From positions 10,354,001 through 10,418,000 of the forward strand of contig NZ_JBCJKP010000001.1 of the NCBI RefSeq assembly GCF_039503195.1: a stretch of DNA of 64,000 bases, read 5' to 3'. The position numbers and the translations under genes were made by a program. Shown here piece by piece: positions 1 to 8,591 of this stretch (the first letter of the stretch is position 1; each line of letters begins with the position of its first letter). Source of the stretch: Streptomyces mirabilis (GTDB taxonomy: Bacteria; Actinomycetota; Actinomycetes; Streptomycetales; Streptomycetaceae). The notes under the pieces are model-generated. The model saw only the letters and a list, made by a program, of their open reading frames with translations. It made no database searches and was not told the DNA's origin.

Positions 1-846
1 GACCGCTTCGAGGACATCGAGGCGATGTACGAGGCGGCGGACCGCATCCTGGGCCACCTGGTCAAGGTCACCCCCTCCTCCAAGGTCGTCGGTGACCTCG
101 CCCTGCACCTGGTGGGTGCCGGGGTGGCGCCGGAGGACTTCGAGGCGACACCGGACAGGTTCGACATCCCCGACTCCGTCATCGGCTTCCTGCGCGGCGA
201 ACTGGGCACCCCGCCCGGCGGCTGGCCGGAGCCGTTCCGCACCAAGGCGCTTCAAGGCCGTGCAGAGGCCAAGCCCGTACCGGGGCTGAGCGCCGAGGAC
301 CGTACGGGCCTGGAGAAGTCCCGGCGTTCGACCCTCAACCGGCTGCTGTTCCCCGGGCCGACGCGCGACTTCGACACCCGCCGCCAGGCCTACGGTGACA
401 CCAGCGTGCTGGACAGCAAGGACTTCTTCTACGGGCTGCGCCCCGCCAAGGAGTACTCCGTCGACCTCGAGCCCGGCGTGCGGCTCCTCATCGAGCTCCA
501 GGCCATCGGCGAGGCGGACGAACGCGGTATGCGCACCGTGATGTCCTCCCTGAACGGCCAACTGCGGCCGATCCAGGTCCGGGACAACGCGGCGGCTTCC
601 GACGTACCGGTGACCGAGAAGGCCGACAGGGCCAACCCCGGACACGTGGCGGCGCCGTTCGCCGGTGTGGTGACGCTCGCGGTCGCCGAGGGCGACGAGG
701 TGGAGGCCGGTGCGACCGTGGCCACCATCGAGGCGATGAAGATGGAGGCCTCCATCACCGCCCCGAAGGCCGGCCGGGTGACCAGGCTGGCCATCAACCG
801 GATCCAGCAGGTGGAAGGCGGCGACCTGCTCATCGAGGTCGGCTGA
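1..846 (+). CDS. pyc: Pyruvate carboxylase, C-terminal part (5' end outside window)
   Basis: The frame is open from base 1 and ends at TGA 844-846, giving 281 residues of the C-terminus. It holds the end of the carboxyltransferase/PYC_OADA region followed by a biotinyl domain with the classical EAMKMEA motif; the biotinylated lysine is at codon 247 of the visible part (bases 739-741). Family knowledge: this enzyme carboxylates pyruvate to oxaloacetate (anaplerosis), and the biotin arm shuttles carboxyl groups between the two active sites. The lipoyl-like tail ends about 35 residues after the lysine, which is normal, so the 3' end is intact. A strong hairpin follows at 889-920. Methylmalonyl-CoA or oxaloacetate decarboxylase subunits are alternatives, but the fused arrangement favours pyruvate carboxylase. 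Confidence 0.93.
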   Translation, partial: DRFEDIEAMYEAADRILGHLVKVTPSSKVVGDLALHLVGAGVAPEDFEATPDRFDIPDSVIGFLRGELGTPPGGWPEPFRTKALQGRAEAKPVPGLSAEDRTGLEKSRRSTLNRLLFPGPTRDFDTRRQAYGDTSVLDSKDFFYGLRPAKEYSVDLEPGVRLLIELQAIGEADERGMRTVMSSLNGQLRPIQVRDNAAASDVPVTEKADRANPGHVAAPFAGVVTLAVAEGDEVEAGATVATIEAMKMEASITAPKAGRVTRLAINRIQQVEGGDLLIEVG

Positions 847-888
847 GGCTGGTCACGGTGCACGCGCGCACCGTCAGGACCGACCTGC

Positions 889-920
889 GCCGCCCGCCTG
901 ATCTTCGACAGGCGGGCGGC
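889..920 (+). terminator. Hairpin terminator downstream of pyc
   Basis: A perfect 12-bp GC-rich stem (889-900 with 909-920, arm GCCGCCCGCCTG) encloses an 8-nt loop, 43 bp after the pyc stop codon. There is no U-tract, as is common in Streptomyces. It separates pyc from the relic-rich segment that follows. Confidence 0.8.
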
Positions 921-929
921 GAGCGGGGT

Positions 930-1335
930 GCTACGGAGCCGCGGCGCGGACTGCGACGGTGTCGCGCGAGCGGGTGTCGCGGCCGGCCGTGTGCGGACGC
1001 CAGTGCCGCATCAGGCGACGTTCGCCCTGCCGACCACCTTGCGTAGGCGTTTGTCGACAGCGTGCTTGTTCCGCCAGATGCCACGGGCCGCGACGTCTGC
1101 GTGGACCCGCTTGGAGGAGCACGCCTTGTCTGCGAGCAGCACGGCCGGGGTGGTTCGTGGTCTGCCGCGGCCGAGTCGCGGGACCCGGATGTCGCCCAGC
1201 ATGAGGGGGAGGACCTGCGCGTCGTGGACCTGGCCCGGAGTGACTACGACGGCCGGCGGGTGGCCGTTGCCGTCTGCCAGGGACCGAACTCGCCAGGCGT
1301 GCCCACCGCTCGTCGGTCAGCAGACGCACGCGCGC
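930..1335 (-). mobile_element. IS5-family transposase relic
   Basis: On the minus strand the N-terminal signature LTDERWARL of IS5/IS1182-type Streptomyces transposases (near 1325) is joined out of frame to the middle of a DDE domain: VTPGQVHDAQVLPLM and then GRGRPRTTPAVLLADKA, read at about 1130-1260. The block containing the first catalytic aspartate is missing, as is the C-terminus, and the frame changes at least once. No terminal inverted repeats were found. This is a dead fragment, not an active element. Confidence 0.7.
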
Positions 1336-1775
1336 GGGAAGCCGTCATCGTTCAGGTCCGCATGGCTCACGTGGCGTGCGCTCGGCGTCATCGCTACCAG
1401 GTCGGGGCACCCAGCCTCGTCAGGGTCACGGCATGCTCCACCTGTGCGGTGACGGCGGCCTCGAAGAAAGGGTCCAGCGCCCGGTGCAGGCGCTGTTCCT
1501 CGGTCGGGTCGATCGTGACCATCGCAGGCAACCGGCCGCGCAGCTCGACCAGGTGCCGCCCGGTGGGACGGACTACGATCGACTGGCCGGTCGGGCGCAG
1601 CACGCGGTGGAACTCGGCCGGGTTGTGCGGGGCGAACATGTCCAGTACGACATCGGCCACCCCGTCGGTCAGCGGGAAGGGACGGAAGATGTCCCAGGCC
1701 ACCGCGGCGGCTCGGTCGTGGGCACGGGCTGCCGAGCGCCGCGCGCACCGATGTGTCCAGACCCAGACCACGCGC
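1330..1775 (-). pseudogene. 23S rRNA guanine-N1 methyltransferase (RlmA/TlrB-like) relic
   Basis: The minus-strand translation from about 1770 contains VAWDIFRPFPL, DGVADVVLDMFAPHNPAEF and a HRVLRP motif, typical of the SAM-binding second half of RlmA/myrA/TlrB-type methyltransferases (motif IV NPAEF region). The C-terminal part continues in another frame with the recognisable MTPSARHVS box near 1385, so there is at least one frameshift. The N-terminal zinc-finger half and the SAM glycine motif are absent; the remnant starts abruptly beside the snapalysin stop codon at 1794. The family methylates G745/G748 of 23S rRNA and can give macrolide resistance; this copy cannot be functional. Confidence 0.7.
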
Positions 1776-1793
1776 GCCGCGGCGGTGCGGCGC

Positions 1794-2480
1794 TCAGGTG
1801 GTCGGCGGGCCGGTCACCGTGCCCCGGGCCTGCGCGAGTCCGGTGGCCCACAGCTGGTCGACACGCGAGCGCTCGGTGACGTTCGGATAGCGGTTGGTGC
1901 AGGACGGGCCGGCGCTGCCGCCCGACATCAGCTCACTGCACAGCCCGTTGTAGTCGTCCGTCAGGCCCAGTACGTGCCCGGTCTCGTGGGTGGCGACGCG
2001 GACCGAGTCGTACTGCTGGCTCTGGGTGTAGTCGAGGAAGACGTAGCCACTTCCGTGGCCGTCGGTGGAGGCGTAGGACCCGCGCGGGTCGTTGCCCTCG
2101 TAGTAGGAGAAGTCGGCACCGCTCGACGCCTCCTGGAGCTTGACGTTGGACTCGGAGCTGTTCCAGATCGAGGCCGCGCTCGATATCTGCGAACGGAAGC
2201 TCGGTGCCTGGGAGGCGTTGTAGTAGACGGTCACCGCCTGCCCGTACGGCTGGGCGGCGCGCTTCTCGGCGACGGACTTGAGCACCGCCTCGAAGAACGC
2301 CTTGTTGTTCGCGGCCTCCTCAACCGACCCGGCGTACCGTGCCACGGAGGTACCGGCGGCAGCGGACGGGGTGGCGGCCGTCTGGGCGCTCGCCGGCACC
2401 GCCGCGCCCAGCGCGCTGGAGGCCAGACCCAGGCCGAGAGCGAGGGCGAGGAGTCTCGCGGACGTTCGGGACGACTTCAT
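1794..2480 (-). CDS. snpA: Snapalysin, secreted M7 metalloprotease
   Basis: The gene encodes 228 residues. A Sec signal peptide (basic n-region, Leu/Ala-rich core, AXA-like site near residues 30-33) is followed by a short propeptide and a compact zinc-protease domain. The zinc motif [12 protein letters not shown] has ligands His165, His169 and Asp175, the M7 variant of HExxHxxGxxD. Snapalysin is a small extracellular neutral protease of Streptomyces. An RBS (GTAGGAG) lies about 7 nt before the ATG. In model strains snpA is divergent from a LysR activator; none is seen here, and the upstream 500 bp looks empty. Length and all key residues are normal, so the gene is probably functional although surrounded by relics. 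Confidence 0.95.
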   Translation of the reverse strand: MKSSRTSARLLALALGLGLASSALGAAVPASAQTAATPSAAAGTSVARYAGSVEEAANNKAFFEAVLKSVAEKRAAQPYGQAVTVYYNASQAPSFRSQISSAASIWNSSESNVKLQEASSGADFSYYEGNDPRGSYASTDGHGSGYVFLDYTQSQQYDSVRVATHETGHVLGLTDDYNGLCSELMSGGSAGPSCTNRYPNVTERSRVDQLWATGLAQARGTVTGPPTT

Positions 2481-3560
<1,080 letters not shown>

Positions 3561-4189
3561 GCCGGGGCTGGAGCTGCCGCCCTGTCCCGCCAGGTCAACC
3601 GAGCGACCGGCTCGCGCGTATTTTCCTAAAACCTATTGACTAGGGATATATGCGGCGCATCATGGTTAATAGCCCACAAACCGAAAGAGTCACAAAGTCG
3701 ACGAGGACGTCTAGTCGGCGGAGCGAACTCGGACAGGATGTGGTTCAGGCCCCCGGCAAGCCGGCGCGATACCGAGGCGACAGTGACGACTGAAGCCCCA
3801 GGACACGTGCAGCACTACCGGGGACTGTTTTGCCCTCGGAGCCTTCGCACCGCAGCCTGACCTCGGTGCGAAGGCTCTGCCACGCCTGCGCTCCGCAGGG
3901 AACGAAGAGCATCAAGCGTGGCCTGCAGTGCCCACCCAGCGGCCTCCGTATCGAGGCTTGCCCTTCCGCTCGACCGTCGGGAACTCCGTCCCGCCTCCGT
4001 CGCCCTCCCCGATCCCCAGCGACTCGGCCATGCAACACCTCCGCTCCGCCGTCGTGACGGACAAGAGAGCCGGGCCGGCCGACACGACATCCGTGGTGGT
4101 GGCGCGTGTGGACCGGCAGGAGCGGGCTGAGGAGAGATCGGTTCAAGAAAGGGCGGAAGAAGTCCGTGGCGAGCACGCGTTCCGGTTCG
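3561..4189. other. Decayed region with a compositional dip
   Basis: No gene is supported. About 3620-3720 is clearly richer in A/T than its surroundings (it includes AAAACCTATTGACTAGGGAT), unusual in this GC-rich sequence. It contains a TTGACT hexamer but no well-spaced -10 box that I would defend. The strong hairpin at 3839-3877 is described separately. Confidence 0.4.
3839..3877. repeat. Perfect 14-bp inverted repeat (hairpin)
   Basis: GAGCCTTCGCACCG at 3839-3852 pairs perfectly with 3864-3877 around an 11-nt loop. It could be a terminator left from a lost gene or the end of a vanished mobile element; there is no U-tract and no intact gene adjacent. Confidence 0.6.
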
Positions 4190-4311
4190 GTGTCGCAGTT
4201 GTCGGTGCGGTCTTACGAGGCGGGGGACGAACAGGCCGTGCTGGATCTGATCGATGCCGACCGGCTGCCCGGGCAGCCTCCCCCGTCCGCGGCCACGCTT
4301 GCCACGTTGCC
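4190..4311 (+). pseudogene. GNAT acetyltransferase N-terminal relic
   Basis: The frame reads SVRSYEAGDEQAVLDLIDAD then RLPGQPPPSAATLA, the usual beginning of a GNAT acetyltransferase domain in Streptomyces, and then loses all similarity. It abuts head-to-head with the GAF relic of the opposite strand at about 4312, suggesting a rearrangement junction. Confidence 0.5.
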
Positions 4312-4474
4312 CCTCGGCGAGCAGCCGGGCGTTGTCTATGGCTACTCCGGCCGCGACGGCGAGCGTGCTGACGACCGACTCGCCCTCTGCGTCGAACTCC
4401 TTCGCCGACCGCTTGTTCGCGTGGTTCAGGTTGACGAAGATCTCGTCCCGCACCCGCACGGGAACTCCCAGACC
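4312..4474 (-). pseudogene. GAF-domain (DosS-like sensor) relic
   Basis: The minus strand encodes LGVPVRVRDEIFVNLNHANK then EFDAEGESVVSTLAVAAGVA and IDNARLL, the C-terminal half of a GAF domain as found in DosS/DevS-type sensors and GAF-phosphatases. No kinase or phosphatase region is attached. The family senses ligands such as haem-bound O2 or cyclic nucleotides; this fragment of about 55 residues cannot. Confidence 0.6.
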
Positions 4475-4877
4475 TCGGCGTGCGCGATCAGACCCGCGAT
4501 CGCCGAGGCACCCGAGGCACGCCAGCATGAACTCGTACCTGTCGAGCGCACGGCGGAGTTGGCGAGGTGACCTACTCCGGGGCGGCGCAGGGTACCCAAG
4601 TCGCTCCGGGAAGCGTCATAGTGGCTCACCTCCACCTCGGTCACGCGTTCCCATCGCTTCCAGGTCGGATCGCCCAGGCACGCCCGGCGCCCCGAACACC
4701 ACGGCGCTGCCCTCTTCGGCGGCGGCCCCGATCCCAAGGTTCTGAGCGAGAACGGTCTCAAGACGGGTCCGCGCGTGCCGCAGATGGTCGCGGCTGTTCG
4801 CGTAGCCCGCGGAGAGTGGTCCATGCTCGTCCTCTCCGGGTTCGTCGGGCTGCCCGGTGTGGTCGCTTGCCATGCCT
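4475..4877. other. Unresolved decayed segment
   Basis: On the minus strand an ATG at about 4823 with an upstream GGAGAGGA begins a reading (MDHSP...) that appears to continue after a frameshift as YANSRDHLRHARTRLETVLA (about 4720-4800). I do not recognise the family. It is probably the 5' part of another broken gene. Confidence 0.25.
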
Positions 4878-4985
4878 CTACAGCGGTACGACCTGGTCGG
4901 CCTGTGGCCCCTTCGGCCCTTGGACGATGGTGGACTCGACCCATCGGCCCTCCTCCAAGCGCCTGTAAAGAGGTACCGAAGATCG
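4878..4985 (-). pseudogene. Cold-shock protein (CspA family) C-terminal relic
   Basis: The minus strand reads YRRLEEGRWVEST followed by IVQGPKGPQADQVVPL and a stop at 4878, matching the last strand and tail of actinobacterial cold-shock proteins (usual form: LxEGQxVEFxxxQGxKGPQA). The RNA-binding RNP1/RNP2 motifs in the N-terminal two thirds are missing. Cold-shock proteins are RNA chaperones. Confidence 0.6.
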
Positions 4986-5310
4986 GGACGCACTGTCCGT
5001 CGGCACGGTACCGGGCTACGGCCACCGACCAGGTGCCGCCACGGCGCGGACAGCTGCATGACGTCTGGCGGGTAGCAGCCTTCTCGCCGGCACGGCGCTG
5101 TGTGCCGCCTGCTCGCTCCGGCCATGTGGCTTTTGTCGTTTCTGGCAGAGTGAACGGGGGCCTGGGGCGGTGTGTCCGAGAGCCACTGCTTCGGCGGTGA
5201 GAACGGGAGCCACCTTGGTCTGTCCGGGTGGGCATGCCGCTTTTGACGTAATGGGCATGTGGGGCTGTTTGACCGTGTCATGCTGTGCTCTTGTTTGATC
5301 ATGGTCGCGC
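4986..5310. other. No recognisable gene
   Basis: Neither strand gives a recognisable product. It lies between the cold-shock relic and the remnant preceding the GAF gene. Confidence 0.35.
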
Positions 5311-5475
5311 CTGTCGGAGGCCGGGAAGGTGTACCGCTCGCGTGAGTCGCCGTCCGAGCGGATCCGCCGTGACGGGCGGCACGACACCCAGGTGCGGGCC
5401 GAAGGCGCCCAGATCCAAACCGGCACCAACCCCTACCGGCTCAAGCCGACCGAAGGACACCAGGCCCGCCCATGA
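5311..5475 (+). pseudogene. 3' end of an unidentified gene coupled to the GAF gene
   Basis: A frame (LSEAGKVYRSRESPSERIRR then DGRHDTQV) runs to a TGA at 5473-5475 that overlaps the ATG of the next gene in ATGA. This stop-start overlap is typical of translational coupling, so these 50 or so codons are probably the surviving tail of an upstream operon partner whose 5' part is gone. I do not recognise the family. Confidence 0.35.
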
Positions 5476-6101
5476 CGGACGCACAAGAGCCACCCCGGCC
5501 ACCGCACCTTTCTGATCTGCGGCAGCGACAGGCTGCCGAGCTGGGTCAGATCGCCGAACAGCTGCAGGTGCTGGGCCAGGCCAAGAACCGGCTGCAGGAC
5601 CTGCTGGACGCTGTACTGTCCTTCAGCCGCGAGCTGGACCTGGACGCGGTGCTCCACCGCCTCATCACCACCGCCATGGAACTCGCCGGCGCTCGCTACG
5701 GGGCGCTGGGGGTGCTGGACGAGTCCGGACAGTACCTGAAGCAGTTCATCACTGTCGGCCTGTCCGAACAGGAACGGGCCGACCTCGACGGGCTGGAATT
5801 CCCCCGCGGCCTGGGCCTGCTCGGGCACTTGATGCGCGATCCCGCTCCGCTGCGAGTCGATGACATCGCCTCCGACCCGGATTCCACCGGCTTTCCGCCC
5901 GGCCACCCTCACATGCGCACCCTGCTCGGGGTCACGGTCGGCTTCCGCGGCAAGATCTACGGCGACCTGTACCTGTCCGATCGCTACGACGGGCAGCCCT
6001 TCGACGCCACTGACGAGAGCACGGTCGTCACCCTGGCCACCGCCGCCGGCATCGCGATCGAAAACGCCCACCTCTTCCTTCAAGCCCGCGAAAGCGCCTA
6101 A
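5472..6101 (+). CDS. GAF-domain half of a GAF-PP2C phosphatase (ends at in-frame stop)
   Basis: The product has 209 residues: an N-terminal helical linker (about 1-45, likely coiled coil) and one GAF domain (about 50-205) with the DosS-like pattern RYGALGVLDESG, a PRGLGLLGHLMRD loop and TVVTLATAAGIAIENA. It stops at TAA 6099-6101. The next codons in the same frame read HFQRMLLPTLPDL and continue directly into the PP2C domain at 6114; homologous proteins have RESAEHFQRMLLP here, so a Glu codon seems to have become TAA. Either this is a recent nonsense mutation or the two halves are made as separate polypeptides. The start overlaps the preceding remnant (ATGA). Confidence 0.8.
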   Translation: MTDAQEPPRPPHLSDLRQRQAAELGQIAEQLQVLGQAKNRLQDLLDAVLSFSRELDLDAVLHRLITTAMELAGARYGALGVLDESGQYLKQFITVGLSEQERADLDGLEFPRGLGLLGHLMRDPAPLRVDDIASDPDSTGFPPGHPHMRTLLGVTVGFRGKIYGDLYLSDRYDGQPFDATDESTVVTLATAAGIAIENAHLFLQARESA

Positions 6102-6113
6102 CACTTCCAGCGG

Positions 6114-6830
6114 ATGCTGCTGCCCACCCTGCCGGACCTGCACCCGTTCGAGGCCGCCGCCATCTACCGGCCGGCTGCCGAGCCGAGCACCCTCGGTGGG
6201 GACTGGTACGACGCCGTCCCGCTGCCCGACGACGCGGTGGGCGTCATCGTCGGCGACGTGGTCGGCCACGACCTTCGCGCGGCGGCAGCCATGGCAGCCG
6301 CTCGCAACATGCTGCGCGCCCTGCTGTTTGACCGGCGCACTCCGCCCAGCGCGGTTCTCACACAGCTCGACCACACCGTCGTCGCCATCACTGACATCCC
6401 CGTCACCACTGTCTGCCTGGCCCGCATCGAGCCCCAAGAGTCCGGGTGGGGACTGCGCTGGAGCAGCGCCGGCCACTTCCCCCCATTGCTCATCACACGC
6501 GACCATCGGGCGGAGTACCTGCATGCCGAGCCCGGCCTGCCCCTCGGGGTGGACCCAGAACAGCCTCGGTCCGACCACGTCTGCTCGCTGCCCTCGGGCG
6601 GCATCGTGGTCTTCTTCACCGACGGGCTCGTCGAACGCCCCACTCAGACCGTCGACCAGGGCCTCGATGCCCTCGCCGACCTCGCCCTCACCCACGCCGA
6701 CCAGTCACTGGACGCCTTCGTTCAATCCCTGGCCGACAACCACCCCAGCGACGGCCATGACGACATGACCATCCTCGCCCTGCGCATCCCGGCCAGCGTC
6801 TGTCATGAGGGGCCGTCCCTGCGGTCGTGA
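6114..6830 (+). CDS. SpoIIE/RsbU-type PP2C phosphatase domain (second half of split gene)
   Basis: 238 residues in the same frame as the upstream GAF gene. The SpoIIE-type PP2C signatures are all present: GGDWYDAVPL (metal-binding GGDxxD region), VIVGDVVGHD, GLRWSSAGHFPPLL, FFTDGLVERP, and a C-terminal GHDDMTILALRI. Such proteins dephosphorylate anti-sigma-factor antagonists (STAS proteins) to control stress sigma factors. The ATG at 6114 is actually an internal Met of the ancestral protein, and no RBS precedes it, so expression as a separate protein would need reinitiation after the TAA 12 bp upstream. Catalytic residues look intact, so loss of function is not certain. Confidence 0.8.
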   Translation: MLLPTLPDLHPFEAAAIYRPAAEPSTLGGDWYDAVPLPDDAVGVIVGDVVGHDLRAAAAMAAARNMLRALLFDRRTPPSAVLTQLDHTVVAITDIPVTTVCLARIEPQESGWGLRWSSAGHFPPLLITRDHRAEYLHAEPGLPLGVDPEQPRSDHVCSLPSGGIVVFFTDGLVERPTQTVDQGLDALADLALTHADQSLDAFVQSLADNHPSDGHDDMTILALRIPASVCHEGPSLRS

Positions 6831-7140
6831 ACTCACTCGATCGGGGCGGCTCCCAACCTGGTTGCCGATCATGAACCGTTGACGAGTTCCTCCGTTCCAC
6901 GAACGGAGCGAAGTGGCTCCTGATCAACTTGCCGGAGTGGCTCTCATTCACCCTGTCGAAAACACCCTTTGTCGACCGGAGCAACGCCTTCGAGTTCGCG
7001 CCGAACCTGGACTCCGGTCTCGACAGGCATTGGTAGCAGCTTCTTTATGACACCGAGGTTGAGGGCTGCCGTGGGTTGCCGTGCGCTACGACTGCGGGTT
7101 CGCTCCACGGCCTGCCGATCGCGGATTCACCGAGTTGGCG
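6831..7140. other. Intergenic region after the phosphatase
   Basis: No gene recognised. GAGGGGCCGT near 6808-6817, at the 3' end of the phosphatase gene, resembles one half of the palindromic box described at 28267-28280, but the second half is not conserved. Confidence 0.35.
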
Positions 7141-7495
7141 GTGCCCTGTCCGGCGCGCAAAGTCGGTGGCCGGGAGGTCTACTGGAAGGAGCGGAGGCAG
7201 GTTTGGGGTGTCACCGCAAGGGGTGGCGGGGAGGTGGAGGTGCTGCTCAACACGCCCGTCGATCTGCCGTTGCGGCTGTGGGTGGGCTCGGAGCCGACGC
7301 GGATCGCTCTGCCGGCCGCCGACCTGGAGTCCTTCGGTGCCCTCGGCTTCCAGGAGCAATCGCCGGGCGCGGCCTTGATCCGCGCACTGGTCGGCACCGG
7401 CGCGGAGCTGGTGGTCGTGGAGCCGGAGGAGCTGCCCTCTGGAGGACGGGGTGGGGGTGCTGCCGCGGTACACCGATCCGGGGGTGCCGCTGTGA
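7141..7495 (+). pseudogene. Vms1/eRF1-like (Rv2629 family) C-terminal relic
   Basis: The frame reads GEVEVLLNTPVDLPLRLWVG, then ALIRALVGTGAELVVVEPEE, which parallels the C-terminus of the intact paralogue at 17940-19043 (GRVKALFLNNHPESPFRLWAG ... ALARALVGTRAELVVVPEQ). A frameshift near 7440 interrupts it; the remaining tail LEDGVGVLPRYTDPGVPL ends at the TGA at 7493-7495 in another frame. The N-terminal two thirds are missing. Confidence 0.75.
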
Positions 7496-7561
7496 CGCCC
7501 CGTCGCCCGGCCGGGGCTGCCGCTGCGGGTTCTGCTCGTTGCTGGGAAGAGTTGGTCGGGT

Positions 7562-8434
7562 ATGTCTGAGGGGCCGGTGGTGGTGGGGACGGACGGCTCG
7601 GCCGGAGCGGCACGCGCCGTGCTGTGGGCCGCGCAGGAGGCCGCGCTGCGGCATCAGCCCCTGCACATCGTGTGTGCCGTCGACCTCGACCTGGCGGAGC
7701 GCCTGTCCGCCGAAACCGCCCGGCGCGTGCGTGAGGCCGCCCGGTCTCTGGTGACCGAGGCGGCGGCCGCGGCCACCGAGAGGGCGCCTGACCTGACGGT
7801 CACCACGGAGGTCGGCCGGGAACCCGTGGCGGACAGCCTGCTACGGGCCGCATCGGCAGTGCCACATGCCGGGGACGCCGCGGTGGCGATCGTTGTGGGT
7901 TCGCGGGGGATGGGCGGTTTCTCCGCGCTGCTGCTGGGCTCGGTCGCGCTGACGCTGGCCGGACAGGCGAGGTGCCCGGTGGTCGTCGTGCGTGATACGG
8001 CGCGGCCGTCGAGCGGGGTGGTCGTGGTGGGCGTACGGGATGAGGGGGACCTCGGAGCGGTGCGCTTCGCCGGGGAGATGGCCAGGCGGCGGAAGGCGTC
8101 CTTGCGTCTGCTCAGTGCGTGGACCTACATCCAGTACGTCGGAAGCATGGCGCCCATGGCCGACGTGGCGCGGGGTGCCGTGGAGGCGAAGGCCGCGGCG
8201 AGCACGCGCGTGCTCGGCTCCGTCCAGGCCGAGTTCCCGGACCTCGAGGTGACCGAAGAGGTGGTGCGGGTCCCGTCGCCGGCCGGTGCACTGGTCGCGG
8301 CGTCCCTGCGCGCGGATCTCGTCGTGTCGGGCACGCGCAGGCCCGCGCACCACGTAGGCCGTTCCCTGGGCAGGGTCACGCACGCCGTTCTGCAGCACGC
8401 GCACTGCCCGGTGGCTGTCGTCCCGCGGGGGTGA
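7562..8434 (+). CDS. Universal stress protein, two UspA domains
   Basis: 290 residues with tandem UspA folds. Domain 1 (about 5-145) opens with VVVGTDGSAGAAR and ends with the ATP loop GSRGMGGFSALLLGSVAL, matching G-2x-G-9x-G(S). Domain 2 (about 152-288) is degenerate at the nucleotide loop (SGTRRPAHHVGRSLGRVTHA), so probably only domain 1 binds ATP. Tandem USPs are a hallmark of the mycobacterial DosR regulon and of Streptomyces hypoxia clusters, where they act in dormancy survival. A GTTGGTCGGGT precedes the ATG with no strong RBS. Confidence 0.92.
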   Translation: MSEGPVVVGTDGSAGAARAVLWAAQEAALRHQPLHIVCAVDLDLAERLSAETARRVREAARSLVTEAAAAATERAPDLTVTTEVGREPVADSLLRAASAVPHAGDAAVAIVVGSRGMGGFSALLLGSVALTLAGQARCPVVVVRDTARPSSGVVVVGVRDEGDLGAVRFAGEMARRRKASLRLLSAWTYIQYVGSMAPMADVARGAVEAKAAASTRVLGSVQAEFPDLEVTEEVVRVPSPAGALVAASLRADLVVSGTRRPAHHVGRSLGRVTHAVLQHAHCPVAVVPRG

Positions 8435-8591
8435 CTTGTGTGACCCGGTGCTCCGGCCCTGGCACCCTCGGTATGGCCCCGGCGCGCAGCGCGAGCAGGT
8501 GGGCGTCCCGCTCCAACGGGTCGGAACGGTGGTGGCGGGTCCCCGGTGACGGGAGATGCGCGGCCGGTCGGGACGCCCGCGCAGCGCGGCC

